Source: an uncultured Chloroflexota bacterium (GTDB lineage Bacteria; Chloroflexota; Dehalococcoidia; Lucifugimonadales; CAJXCD01). From it: a stretch of DNA of 42,968 nt. Of the stretch, positions 16,529 to 24,976 are shown one piece after another. Made by a program: the position numbers and the translations under genes. Location of the stretch: assembly GCA_913051545.1 (NCBI GenBank), contig CAJXCD010000012.1, positions 1-42,968 of the forward strand. The letters run 5' to 3'. Under the pieces are notes generated by a model, which saw only the letters and a program-made list of their open reading frames with translations, ran no database searches and was not told the origin of the DNA. Numbering within the stretch: position 1 is the first letter of the stretch; each line of letters opens with the position of its first letter.

Positions 16529-17002
16529 ATGATCCATGAAGGGCAACAATCCTTTGGAGGATATCTTGAGGATTTCACTGTAGGTGATGTCTATAGACAT
16601 TGGCCAGGTAAGACTATTACTGAGTCTGACAATCATTTTTTTTCGCTCTTGACGAGGAATGACAATCCTTTGCATACAGATGAGAATTATATGTTTGCCC
16701 ATCAGCACGAAAAGATCCTAGTGGTAGGGACGTTGATACTAAGTTTGGTGGTTGGAATGAGTGTCAAAGATACCTCAGGTAAGGCTATAGCCAATTTAGA
16801 GTATGAGAAAATTACTCATGACAGACCAGTTTTTCAGGGTGACACAATATATGCCGAGAGTGAAATAATAGATGTTAGAGAGTCACGCAGTAGGAGCGAC
16901 CGTGGCATAATATACTTGGAATCCAGGGCATTTAATCAGTCAGATGAGAAGGTACTTACTATGAGGAGGCGCTTTCTAGTGCCTAAAAAAACACATGGAT
17001 AG
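16529..17002 (+). CDS. MaoC-like hydratase/dehydratase
   Basis: This 157-residue hot-dog-fold protein has its start at ATG 16529, because GGAGG lies five bases ahead; a TTG at 16511 would add six residues. It shows YLEDFTVGDVYRHWPGKTITESDN and NPLHTDENY, where the Asn-x-x-His region carries the expected Asp/His-type hydratase catalytic pair in this family. The block LVVGMSVKDTSGKAIANL is characteristic of a MaoC subgroup with mesaconyl-CoA or beta-methylmalyl-CoA-like hydratases. The substrate is a CoA or ACP thioester, but which one is unclear. Its end overlaps the start of argH by eight bases, so it is embedded in the arginine operon without an evident pathway link. Confidence 0.8.
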   Translation: MIHEGQQSFGGYLEDFTVGDVYRHWPGKTITESDNHFFSLLTRNDNPLHTDENYMFAHQHEKILVVGTLILSLVVGMSVKDTSGKAIANLEYEKITHDRPVFQGDTIYAESEIIDVRESRSRSDRGIIYLESRAFNQSDEKVLTMRRRFLVPKKTHG

Positions 17003-18341
17003 ATCTACGGTCGATTACGCTGTTTCAGTTCACTTCGACTTTCGCTTGTACAGGCAGGATATAACGGGTTCAATAGCGCATGTTAGTATGCTTTCGAACC
17101 AAGGTATAGTACAGGAAAGTGATGCCAATTTGATTATAAAAGGTCTTGAGGAAATTCGTGAGGATATTGAGGGTGGTAGGTTTACGTGGAGAAATGACCT
17201 TGAGGATGTGCATATGAATATTGAGCGTAGCCTTTTCGATAAAATTGGTAGTGTTGCAGGAATGCTACATACAGCTCGCTCAAGAAACGACCAAGTTGCT
17301 TTAGATGTTCGAATGTATACAAAGGATGTTATAGATAATGTCCTGTCTTCGTTATCCAATTTGCGTCATAAACTAGTTGAGAAAGCTGAAACAAACAAAT
17401 CAGTAATATTGCCTGGATATACTCATCTCCAAAGGGCTCAGCCTGTTTTGTTTGCTCACCATTTACTGGCTTATTTTGAAATGTTTGGTAGAGATATAGA
17501 ACGTTTTAAGCAGGCTAAGTGTCGAACGGACGTGATGCCCTTGGGTAGTGGTGCTTTAGCAGGATCTCCTTATCCACTGGACAGAGAATTTGTAGCTAAC
17601 ACCCTTGGGTTTGGATCTATTTCGAATAACAGCATGGATGCAGTGTCAGACAGGGATTACATTATAGATTTTCAATCTGCATCTGCAGTATGTGCTGTGC
17701 ATTTATCTCGCTTGGCTGATGAGATAGTGTTGTGGTCGTCCTCTGAGTTTGGATTCATAACACTAGACGAAAGTCACACGAGTGGTAGCAGTATGATGCC
17801 ACAAAAAAACAATCCCGATCTTGCGGAGTTAACGCGCGGGAAAACCGGGCGTGTACTGGGTAACTTAGTGAGTCTGTTTACGATACTCAAAGGACTCCCG
17901 CTGACGTACAATCGTGATTTACAGGAAGATAAAGAGGGGTTATTCGACACTGTGGATACTATCGTACCATCACTTAATGTAATGTCAGCAATGATAGAAG
18001 GAATGGATGTTGATGATCAACGAATGCGTGATGCCGCAGAAAATAGTCAATCAATAGCAACTGATATAGCGGATTACCTTGTGAAAAAAGGGATACCTTT
18101 TAGGGAAGCTCACGGTATAGTATCTGAATTATCGCTGTATGCATCCGAAAAGGGGTCAAAATTTAGCGAATTGGCTCTTGAAACTTATCGTAATTTTTCA
18201 CCACTGTTTGACAGTGATGTATTTCTAATGTCAGTGGATTCTTCAGTGGAGTCTCGTAACGTTCCCGGCGGAACGTCATTGACTCAAGTAGAGGGAGCTT
18301 TGGAGAATGCTAGGGCTAGTCTGGAGATAGATGTTGACTAG
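16995..18341 (+). CDS. argH: argininosuccinate lyase
   Basis: This 448-residue fumarase/aspartase-superfamily enzyme makes arginine and fumarate. Signature blocks are HTARSRNDQVALDVR at 92-106, GYTHLQRAQPV at 141-151, DAVSDRDY at 215-222, and the superfamily signature GSSMMPQKNNPD at 264-275. The usual N-terminal LWGGRF stretch is missing. The protein opens at the segment equivalent to F-x-x-S-x-x-F-D, and the upstream frame is closed by a stop codon within about 20 bases, so this is real for this sequence. The start overlaps the MaoC-like gene by 8 bases and the end overlaps rpe by 11, which indicates translational coupling. Confidence 0.93.
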   Translation: MDRSTVDYAVSVHFDFRLYRQDITGSIAHVSMLSNQGIVQESDANLIIKGLEEIREDIEGGRFTWRNDLEDVHMNIERSLFDKIGSVAGMLHTARSRNDQVALDVRMYTKDVIDNVLSSLSNLRHKLVEKAETNKSVILPGYTHLQRAQPVLFAHHLLAYFEMFGRDIERFKQAKCRTDVMPLGSGALAGSPYPLDREFVANTLGFGSISNNSMDAVSDRDYIIDFQSASAVCAVHLSRLADEIVLWSSSEFGFITLDESHTSGSSMMPQKNNPDLAELTRGKTGRVLGNLVSLFTILKGLPLTYNRDLQEDKEGLFDTVDTIVPSLNVMSAMIEGMDVDDQRMRDAAENSQSIATDIADYLVKKGIPFREAHGIVSELSLYASEKGSKFSELALETYRNFSPLFDSDVFLMSVDSSVESRNVPGGTSLTQVEGALENARASLEIDVD

Positions 18342-19014
18342 TGGTGTAGAAATAAAGGTCGCACCTTCCATACTGGCTGCAGATTTTAGTAGGCTTGGGG
18401 AGCAGGTAGCGGAGGCTTCAAACGGTGGAGCTGATTATATACACGTGGATATGATGGATGGCCATTTTGTTCCACCTATCACAATTGGTGCTCAGGTAGT
18501 TTCTGCTATAAGGCCCTGGTCAGAAGTTCCAATAGAGGTACATATGATGGTTGAAGAACCAACTAAATTTATACCTGAATTGGTTGATGCTGGAGCCGAT
18601 ACGGCTGTTGTGCACGTTGAAGCCTGCAAGGATTTAAGAAGTACCGTGGATAAAATTGTTTCATCCGGAATCAAGGCGGGAGTAGCTTTGAGTCCATCTA
18701 CCTCTGAATTGAGTCTTCAAGGAGTACTTTCGAATCTCAGCTTAGTGGTCGCTATGACTGTTGAGCCCGGTTGGGGAGGCCAACCTTTCATACCTAAAGT
18801 ACTGGATAAGGTTACAAGAATCAGGTCAATGATTGATGATGGGGGATATGATGCTGAACTGGAAGTAGATGGCGGGATAAATATTGAAACCGCTGGATAT
18901 GCAGTGAAGGCTGGCGCAGGAATTTTAGTGGCAGGCACAGCTATTTACGGTTCTGGAGTTCCTGTAGATCAGGCTATAGCAAATATACGTCAGTCAGTAC
19001 ACAACATCAATTGA
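18331..19014 (+). CDS. rpe: ribulose-phosphate 3-epimerase
   Basis: This 227-residue TIM-barrel enzyme interconverts ribulose 5-phosphate and xylulose 5-phosphate. It has APSILAADF at 11-19, IHVDMMDGHFVPPITIG at 37-53 with metal ligands His38 and catalytic Asp40, His71 in VHMMVEEP, MTVEPGWGGQPF at 142-153, and Asp180 in VDGGIN as the second catalytic acid. The start overlaps the argH end by 11 bases. The gene ends the plus-strand arginine block and is separated by a single base from the convergent hemL, with no terminator between them. Confidence 0.95.
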   Translation: MLTSGVEIKVAPSILAADFSRLGEQVAEASNGGADYIHVDMMDGHFVPPITIGAQVVSAIRPWSEVPIEVHMMVEEPTKFIPELVDAGADTAVVHVEACKDLRSTVDKIVSSGIKAGVALSPSTSELSLQGVLSNLSLVVAMTVEPGWGGQPFIPKVLDKVTRIRSMIDDGGYDAELEVDGGINIETAGYAVKAGAGILVAGTAIYGSGVPVDQAIANIRQSVHNIN

Positions 19015-19015
19015 G

Positions 19016-20296
19016 TTAAGTTTCCAGGGCCGTTTTTAAGGATATAATTGTTGAACTAATTTCATTCTCCCTATGTTCCGTTGATAGGAACATGGCTTCG
19101 TACGGGGAAGGTGGCAAATAGACATTTTGATTCAACATCGAGTGGAACAGTTTAATGAAAATATCTGTTTTAGACCCTGATGCAGATTTCCAACTTGTAA
19201 CTTCTGACTCACTGAAGAAGATTGTCATCATTGAACCAACACGATTGATTTTCACAGGTAGCTTAGACTTTGTGAGTAAATTATAAATTTCACGCTCAAG
19301 GTATTGAGACATACACTCTAGATCATCGTATATTCCTGACATCTGCAGAGCTTTTAAAGTAGCACTGCCTGCAGACATTGCTACAGGGTTACCAGATAAT
19401 GTACCAGCTTGATACATTGGACCCAAGGGTGAAACTTCCTGCATTATTTTGTGTGAAGCTCCATATGCGCCGACAGGTAGGCCTCCACCAATTATTTTTC
19501 CGAGACATGTAATGTCAGGTTTGATGTTATAAAGTGATTGGGCACCGCCGTATGCAACTCGGAATCCTGTAACTACTTCATCAAATATTAGTAGCGAACT
19601 ATTTGAGGTTGTAATATCTCTTAATCCTTCAAGAAATCCAGTGACTGGAGGTATTACTCCCATATTGGCTGCGATTGGTTCTACAATAACGCACGCAATT
19701 TCATTTTTGTTTTCAGTGAATAGTGATCTAACTGATTCTAGGTCATTGTAGTTAGCAGTCAAAGTATCGTTAGCATTTGAATAAGTCACACCACTACTAC
19801 TAGGAGTGCCATGGGTGGCTGCACCAGATCCAGCATTGACTAGTAATGAATCAGCGTGCCCATGGTATCCTCCCTCAAATTTGATTATTTTGTTTCTATC
19901 CGTGTGTGCACGAGCTAATCTGATAGCACTCATTACAGCTTCTGTACCTGAACTTACGAAGCGGATCATGTCTATTGATGGGAAGGCATCAATTATCATT
20001 TTGCCAAGGTCATTTTCTGTCTTGGTGGGAGCTCCAAAGCTTGTCCCTTTAAGTACCGAGGATGTTATTGATTCGACAACACTAGATGCGGCGTGTCCAA
20101 GTATCAAAGGACCCCATGAAAGAACATAATCTATATACTTGTTATCGTCAGCATCCCAGACATAAGGCCCAGCCCCATTTTCTAGAAAAACAGGATTTCC
20201 ACTGACGGCATTCCAAGCTCTGGCTGGGCTGTTCACTCCACCGGGGAAATACCGAATAGATTCAGTAAATAATTTATTCGAATTTTCAGTTTTCAA
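19016..20296 (-). CDS. hemL: glutamate-1-semialdehyde 2,1-aminomutase
   Basis: This PLP enzyme forms 5-aminolevulinate for tetrapyrrole synthesis by the C5 route. A TTG at 20296 is taken as the start because GGTGAGG lies about eight bases ahead and the protein then begins close to the usual family start. The GTG at 20341 would add 15 residues. Signature blocks are PGGVNSPARAW, FVSSGTEAVMSAIRLARA, KFEGGYHGHADSLLVNAGSG (read in parts), ANYND, FDEVVTGFRV and the Schiff-base lysine in LGKIIGGGLPVGAYG (Lys267 from TTG). The C-terminal YLPPSPYEAMFLS is also typical. It is convergent with rpe and divergent from the amidase gene. Confidence 0.93.
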   Translation of the reverse strand: MKTENSNKLFTESIRYFPGGVNSPARAWNAVSGNPVFLENGAGPYVWDADDNKYIDYVLSWGPLILGHAASSVVESITSSVLKGTSFGAPTKTENDLGKMIIDAFPSIDMIRFVSSGTEAVMSAIRLARAHTDRNKIIKFEGGYHGHADSLLVNAGSGAATHGTPSSSGVTYSNANDTLTANYNDLESVRSLFTENKNEIACVIVEPIAANMGVIPPVTGFLEGLRDITTSNSSLLIFDEVVTGFRVAYGGAQSLYNIKPDITCLGKIIGGGLPVGAYGASHKIMQEVSPLGPMYQAGTLSGNPVAMSAGSATLKALQMSGIYDDLECMSQYLEREIYNLLTKSKLPVKINRVGSMMTIFFSESEVTSWKSASGSKTDIFIKLFHSMLNQNVYLPPSPYEAMFLSTEHRENEISSTIISLKTALET

Positions 20297-20458
20297 TGAA
20301 TTAGCCTCACCGTGGTTTGACACTTGGGAATATGATAACACTGGTTAGATGAGCGGACTAATTATGTTTGTTACTAAATCTTGTATCTGCAATATGAGGC
20401 CGTGGTGTAAACTGCTTAGACTATCCCAAAATGAATTCTGGGCAGGAGAGGTTGATAT

Positions 20459-21871
20459 ATGAATCCAGAAGATATTTGTTTCTTGGACGCTATAGATATA
20501 GCAGAGTTAATTCGAGTACGTGACATTTCACCGGTAGAAGTAATGCAGTCACATATTGACCGCATTGATAAAGTGAACCCAATAATTAATGCTGTAGTGA
20601 CCATTGATCCTGACGCTATGGAAAATGCTAAAAGAGCAGAGTCGGCTATTAGTCGTGGAGATGTTTTAGGTCCTCTCCATGGTGTTCCATTCACGATAAA
20701 AGACTGTTTTGACACAAAAAATCTTAGAACTACTAGAGGATCAAACCTCTTTGGGGATTTTTTACCATCGTGTGATGCGACTGTAGTAAAACGATTGAAG
20801 AAAGCAGGGGCAATTCTAGTAGGTAAAACCAACACTCCTGAATTTGCAATGTGGTGGGAAACAGACAATGTTATATTTGGTAAGACAGAGAACCCATGGA
20901 TGATAGGTAGAACATCTGGTGGATCCAGTGGTGGTGAGGCATCAGCGATTGCTTCTGGTCTAACTCCGATCGGAGTGGGAAGTGACTTGGGGGGATCAAT
21001 AAGACAGCCCGCGGCTTTCTGTGGGATATTTGGATTTAAGGCTACTCACGGCCTGATCCCATTTACGGGACATTGGCCTGATATAGCGGCTAGACATTTC
21101 CATGCTGGTCCATTAGCTCGAAGTGCTCGAGACATCGAACTTTTAATTTCAGTACTGTCCGGTCCAGATTTTATAGATCCGTATAGTTTTGTCGGGATCT
21201 CTGATACTGATATAGAGACTTTTAGTACATTTCCAAAACTAAAAGTAGGCTGGTGCGTTCAAGGCCCATTTTCACCACTCGATAAGGAAGTTGCAGCAGT
21301 TGTTTTGTCAGCAGCAAAGGCGCTTGAGGATATAGGATGCCATGTTGAGGAGGCAGATTTGAATGAATGGGAATGTTATCCTCCTATGGAGATTTCATCA
21401 ACTCTGTTGAGAGTAGAGGCTGACCATAAAATGGTAGAGGTAATTAGAGGCAAAGAAAAACATCTGGCACCATCCATGCAGATGAGATCCACATTTACCA
21501 AACCATCAATTGATGAATATGTTACTGCTATTGAAAACACCGAACGGCTGAAAAAATCTATGGCTCAATATTTTTCTAAATATGATTTGCTATTGTGTCC
21601 GACGTCCCCCGTTAGTACTATACCCCATGGTTCAAAGAAGTTGGAAATTTCAGGACACTCTATTCCTGCACGAAATACTCTGCGTGACACCATTCCTTTC
21701 AATTTGACTGGGTCTCCAGCAATATCAGTTCCTTTTGGAAGGGACGCTGATGATTTACCAATAGGTATTCAACTCGTTGGACGTCACTTGAGCGAGCCTG
21801 TTTTGCTAAGAACAGTATTAAATCTGGAAGGTTTTATACGAAATGGTAATCGTCGTCCAGTATTTAATTGA
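20459..21871 (+). CDS. amidase, amidase-signature family
   Basis: This 470-residue amidase-signature hydrolase carries a complete Ser-cisSer-Lys triad: Lys81 in FTIKD, Ser156 in GGSSGGEA, and nucleophile Ser180 in GSDLGGSIRQPA. The last block is followed by FCGIFGFKATHG, typical of the family. These enzymes hydrolyse carboxamides, releasing ammonia or amines; the substrate cannot be read from sequence. It resembles GatA but lies outside any gatCAB group, so a catabolic amidase is more likely. AGGAGAGG precedes the ATG. It lies 117 bases upstream of the methylamine-type operon on the same strand, with a separate promoter between. Confidence 0.9.
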   Translation: MNPEDICFLDAIDIAELIRVRDISPVEVMQSHIDRIDKVNPIINAVVTIDPDAMENAKRAESAISRGDVLGPLHGVPFTIKDCFDTKNLRTTRGSNLFGDFLPSCDATVVKRLKKAGAILVGKTNTPEFAMWWETDNVIFGKTENPWMIGRTSGGSSGGEASAIASGLTPIGVGSDLGGSIRQPAAFCGIFGFKATHGLIPFTGHWPDIAARHFHAGPLARSARDIELLISVLSGPDFIDPYSFVGISDTDIETFSTFPKLKVGWCVQGPFSPLDKEVAAVVLSAAKALEDIGCHVEEADLNEWECYPPMEISSTLLRVEADHKMVEVIRGKEKHLAPSMQMRSTFTKPSIDEYVTAIENTERLKKSMAQYFSKYDLLLCPTSPVSTIPHGSKKLEISGHSIPARNTLRDTIPFNLTGSPAISVPFGRDADDLPIGIQLVGRHLSEPVLLRTVLNLEGFIRNGNRRPVFN

Positions 21872-21920
21872 TTAGATATCTATGTAGGTCTCTAAAACTT
21901 TGTTGGTCGAGACATAATGC

Positions 21921-21949
21921 TTGCGAGCATATATAGTGGATGCTATATT
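21921..21949 (+). promoter_or_regulatory. promoter of the mgs-gmaS-mgd operon, with overlapping inverted repeats
   Basis: TTGCGA (21921-21926), a 17-base spacer ending in TGC, and TATATT (21944-21949) form a sigma-70-type promoter with an extended -10, about 40 bases before the first gene. Two inverted repeats overlap it: ATGCT-TGCG-AGCAT at 21917-21930 across the -35 box, and ATATAG-N6-CTATAT at 21931-21948 between the boxes. Either could be an operator. Confidence 0.55.
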
Positions 21950-21988
21950 GCCGTATCAACACTTTGAATTAACGAGGATTGATTTGTA

Positions 21989-22903
21989 ATGTGTGGAATA
22001 GGCGGAATAGTTTACAGAGACGATGCACCTAGAGGATCTCATCCTGTGGGCGATGGTTTAATAAAAATGCTTCAGTCGCTGGCTCACCGTGGCATGGATT
22101 CGACAGGCGTTACGGTATCAGGAGGCGTGTTTGAAGCGTCACTTATGGTACGCCTGTGGGTCGAGGATGGATACATTTTGGAGTCTGTATTTAGTGACGT
22201 AGGTAATGCTGTCAAAGAAGTAGGAGGAGTTATAGGATTTAAGGAAACAAAAGGTAGGTTCCTTAGGCTTGGAGTTACTTCTGAGTGTGATGTTCGTGCT
22301 TTGGCAGATGTTCTTTTCATGCTTGAGGGTGTTGTCGTTCACAGTATAGGTGAGAACTCAGAAGTGATTAAAGATATAGGTATGGCTATAGATATAGATG
22401 GACGGCATAATGTGAGTGGTTTATATGGAACTCATGGCATTGGACATGTGCGTATGGCAACTGAAAGTATAGTTGATATCACTCATTCGCATCCTTTTTG
22501 GGCATACCCATTTCCAGATATATCAGTGGTGCATAATGGTCAACTTACCAATTACCACAAGCTTAAGCGTCATTATGAAGGAGAAGGATACCAGTTTCAA
22601 ACTCAGAATGATTCGGAGTTGATAGCAGTATATCTAGCTGATAAGTTGTTTCAAGATAACAGCCTTGAGGATGCATTAATCAGTTCGCTTGATGATTTGG
22701 ATGGCACATTCACATTCTTAGTATCTACAAAAGATGCTATTGGATATGCCAAGGATCGTTGGGCAGCGAAGCCACTGGTCACCATGGAAACTGATTCAGT
22801 GGTGGCCGTTGCTTCTGAAGAAGTCGCACTTAGGAGCGTTTTTTCAGATGAAATACGACGTATTGAGCCGCAACAAAGTGAGGTAATGACTTGGCAAGTA
22901 TAG
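21989..22903 (+). CDS. mgsA: N-methylglutamate synthase subunit A (class II glutamine amidotransferase domain)
   Basis: This 304-residue Ntn-type amidotransferase matches the amidotransferase domain of glutamate synthase as a stand-alone subunit. Cys2 is the N-terminal nucleophile after Met removal (MCGIGGIV). HRGMDSTG is at 33-40, Arg155 in HVRMATES, Asn183-Gly184 in VHNGQLTN, and Asp208 in QNDSE. A segment of about 90 residues between the first and second blocks is larger than in PurF-type domains. Next to GXGXG and FMN subunits it forms a split glutamate-synthase-like enzyme, as in MgsABC/GlxBCD. Given the ligase and sarcosine-oxidase-like genes downstream, N-methylglutamate synthase is the best reading. 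A plain glutamate synthase is the alternative. Confidence 0.75.
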   Translation: MCGIGGIVYRDDAPRGSHPVGDGLIKMLQSLAHRGMDSTGVTVSGGVFEASLMVRLWVEDGYILESVFSDVGNAVKEVGGVIGFKETKGRFLRLGVTSECDVRALADVLFMLEGVVVHSIGENSEVIKDIGMAIDIDGRHNVSGLYGTHGIGHVRMATESIVDITHSHPFWAYPFPDISVVHNGQLTNYHKLKRHYEGEGYQFQTQNDSELIAVYLADKLFQDNSLEDALISSLDDLDGTFTFLVSTKDAIGYAKDRWAAKPLVTMETDSVVAVASEEVALRSVFSDEIRRIEPQQSEVMTWQV

Positions 22904-23583
22904 GTGTTATGGATGCAAGTGAAATGACCACTAGAGAGCTGAATGCTCTACTGAAAAAAGCTTCTAAAACAGAGGATTTAATAGAGATCACTAATCCTGG
23001 AGCTAGACATAATATAGTAGTAGGTATATTGGATGAATGTCATATTAAAATTAATGGTAGTGTAGGCTATTATTCAGCAAGTCTTTTGGATGGGCCTACT
23101 GTAGATATTGATGGAAATGCTGGTTGGGCTCTTGGTGAAAATCTGATGACTGGACGAATCAATGTGTCTGGGGATGTGGGAGCATCAGTAGGAGCTAGTA
23201 TGCGCGGTGGAGATCTTTTTGTAGGAGGTGATGCTGGTGCCAGAGCTGGTATATCTATGAAAGGTGGCACTCTTTTAGTCACAGGAAATACTGGATTTCT
23301 GACTGGATTTATGATGCAAAAGGGACGTATTGTGGTTTGCGGGGATGTAGGAGATGCGGTAGGAGATTCTATGTATGAAGGTATTATATATGTTGGTGGA
23401 GAATATGGTTCATTAGGCAGTGATGCTGAGGTGGCAGAGATTGATGAGGATGAACTTCTTGACCTGTGGTCATTACTAGATTCAAATGGTGTTAAAAGTA
23501 AGCCGGATTTTAAGAAAATTATTTCTTCTAAAAGGTTGTATCATTTCGATTCTTTAGAAAGACTTGAGCTCGCGTCTGTATAA
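22891..23583 (+). CDS. mgsB: N-methylglutamate synthase subunit B (GXGXG domain)
   Basis: This 230-residue protein is built almost wholly of the right-handed beta-helix GXGXG domain found at the C terminus of glutamate synthase. Repeats such as GNAGWALGENLMTG, GDVGASVGASMRGG, GDAGARAGISMKGG, GNTGFLTGFMMQKG and GDVGDAVGDSMYEG occupy about residues 65-180. The start overlaps the previous gene by 13 bases, so the two are translationally coupled. It is a structural part of the synthase complex without its own catalytic residues. Assignment to N-methylglutamate rather than glutamate synthesis rests on gene context. Confidence 0.78.
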   Translation: MASIGVMDASEMTTRELNALLKKASKTEDLIEITNPGARHNIVVGILDECHIKINGSVGYYSASLLDGPTVDIDGNAGWALGENLMTGRINVSGDVGASVGASMRGGDLFVGGDAGARAGISMKGGTLLVTGNTGFLTGFMMQKGRIVVCGDVGDAVGDSMYEGIIYVGGEYGSLGSDAEVAEIDEDELLDLWSLLDSNGVKSKPDFKKIISSKRLYHFDSLERLELASV

Positions 23584-23597
23584 GTAATAGGAACATA

Positions 23598-24902
23598 ATG
23601 ACAAATCCTAAAAGTTATATTTTTCCACAAAGAACAATTGATGATATACATGCCAAAGCAGACCTTGGGAGATACCGTATTCGCGGTTTCAGCACATCTC
23701 AAAATGTAACTCATTTTGACGACCTCACATTTTTGTCTACGGGCCTTACCCGCTTTCCTCTCGAAGGTTACAAAGAACGTTGCAATACAAAAACTATTAT
23801 CGGGTCACGTTATGCATCCACCCCATTGAGTTTAGATACTCCTATATATATTTCTGGTATGAGTTACGGGGCTTTGTCTGCCAATGCAAAGACTGCATTA
23901 GGTAGAGCTGCGGCAATGACTGGTACAGCTAGTTGTACGGGTGATGGAGGGATGCTACAGTCGGAACGTGATGCTTCTGAAAAATTGATTTACCAAGTGT
24001 TACCAAGTAGGTATGGCCTTAACCCTAAGCATATGGTTCAAGCTCAGGCAATAGAAATAGTAGTTGGACAGGGGGCAAAGCCCGGGACAGGCGGCATGTT
24101 GATGGGAGTTAAAGTATTAGATGAAATAGCTGAAATGAGGGATTTGCCACAGGGTATCGATCAGCGGAGTCCTGCGAGGCATCCAGACTGGCTTGGTCCG
24201 GATGATTTGGCAATGAAGATAGAGCAACTCAGGGAAGCAACGGACTGGCGAATTCCGATACATGTAAAGCTTGGAGCTTGCAGAGTAGATGATGACGTGA
24301 AGTTAGCTGCAAAGGCTGGTGCTGATGCTGTTGTAGTTGATAGCATGGTGGCAGGAACAGGCGCATCAGCAGAGGTGTTACTAGATCATAGTGGTATCCC
24401 AACTGTACCAGCGATTGTTATGGCGAGGGAAGCACTACGGGATATAGGACTGTATGGGACCGTTAGTTTGATTGCGTCCGGTGGAATAAGAAGTGGGGCT
24501 GATGTAGCAAAGGCACTGGCTCTTGGAGCTGATGCAGTAGCAATTGGGATAGCCTCTTTGGTGGCGCTAAATTGTAACAGGGAAATTGAAGGATCAGATT
24601 TCGTTAATGAGATTGGAGTCCCTGCAGGTGAATGTAGCCATTGCCATACAGGGAAATGTCCTGTAGGTATAACTACTCAGGATCCAAAATTAACAAAGCG
24701 TCTTGATCCCAAAAGTGGTGCGGAAAGAGTAGCTAATTTCCTAAACGCTATGACAATGGAATTATCTCTTCTGACTCGTTCATTGGGTAAAGGAAATGTT
24801 CATAGTCTAGAGCCCGAAGATCTTGCGGCGTTGACCTTGGAGGCTTCTGCTATGGCGAGAGTTCCTTTGGTAGGAACTAACAAAGTTTTTGGTGAATTAT
24901 GA
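23598..24902 (+). CDS. mgsC: N-methylglutamate synthase subunit C (FMN / iron-sulfur domain)
   Basis: This 434-residue FMN-dependent TIM barrel corresponds to the central catalytic domain of glutamate synthase. Recognisable blocks are ISGMSYGALSANAKTALGRAA near 86-106, TGDGGM at 114-119, VVGQGAKPGTGGML at 155-168, HVKLGA, ASGGIRSGADVAKALALGADAV near 293-314, and an Fe-S site with Cys346, Cys349 and Cys354 followed by PVGITTQDP. The first Cys pair is closer together than in classical GltB, where the spacing is C-x5-C-x4-C. The ending ALTLEASAMARVPLVGT is typical of MgsC/GlxD proteins. It should exchange glutamate's amine for methylamine, giving N-methylglutamate. This is inferred from family and neighbours. 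Confidence 0.8.
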   Translation: MTNPKSYIFPQRTIDDIHAKADLGRYRIRGFSTSQNVTHFDDLTFLSTGLTRFPLEGYKERCNTKTIIGSRYASTPLSLDTPIYISGMSYGALSANAKTALGRAAAMTGTASCTGDGGMLQSERDASEKLIYQVLPSRYGLNPKHMVQAQAIEIVVGQGAKPGTGGMLMGVKVLDEIAEMRDLPQGIDQRSPARHPDWLGPDDLAMKIEQLREATDWRIPIHVKLGACRVDDDVKLAAKAGADAVVVDSMVAGTGASAEVLLDHSGIPTVPAIVMAREALRDIGLYGTVSLIASGGIRSGADVAKALALGADAVAIGIASLVALNCNREIEGSDFVNEIGVPAGECSHCHTGKCPVGITTQDPKLTKRLDPKSGAERVANFLNAMTMELSLLTRSLGKGNVHSLEPEDLAALTLEASAMARVPLVGTNKVFGEL

Positions 24903-24938
24903 TTTTAAATTGTACGCAAGCGTTCCATAATTTTTCAG

Positions 24939-24959
24939 TAAGACCATTGTTGGGTCTTA
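24939..24959 (+). promoter_or_regulatory. intra-operon hairpin between mgsC and gmaS
   Basis: TAAGACC (24939-24945) pairs with GGTCTTA (24953-24959) across a 7-nt loop, just ahead of the AAGGGGG ribosome-binding stretch of the ligase gene. No T tract follows, so it is more likely an mRNA processing or stability element, or a partial attenuator, than a full terminator. Confidence 0.45.
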
Positions 24960-24976
24960 TGTGAAGGGGGAATTCT

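Noticed and set aside
16399-16539. 46-codon frame upstream of the MaoC-like gene (starts MFRTTIDEV, Cys-rich end)
   Set aside because: No ribosome-binding site, overlaps the next gene's start, and no recognisable family; too little support to call a gene.
20297-20341. GTG 20341 as start of hemL
   Set aside because: It would add 15 residues not typical of the family and has no ribosome-binding site, whereas TTG 20296 has GGTGAGG ahead.
20459-21871. GatA subunit of tRNA amidotransferase
   Set aside because: The catalytic motifs are shared by all amidase-signature enzymes, but no gatB or gatC is adjacent and the context is catabolic.
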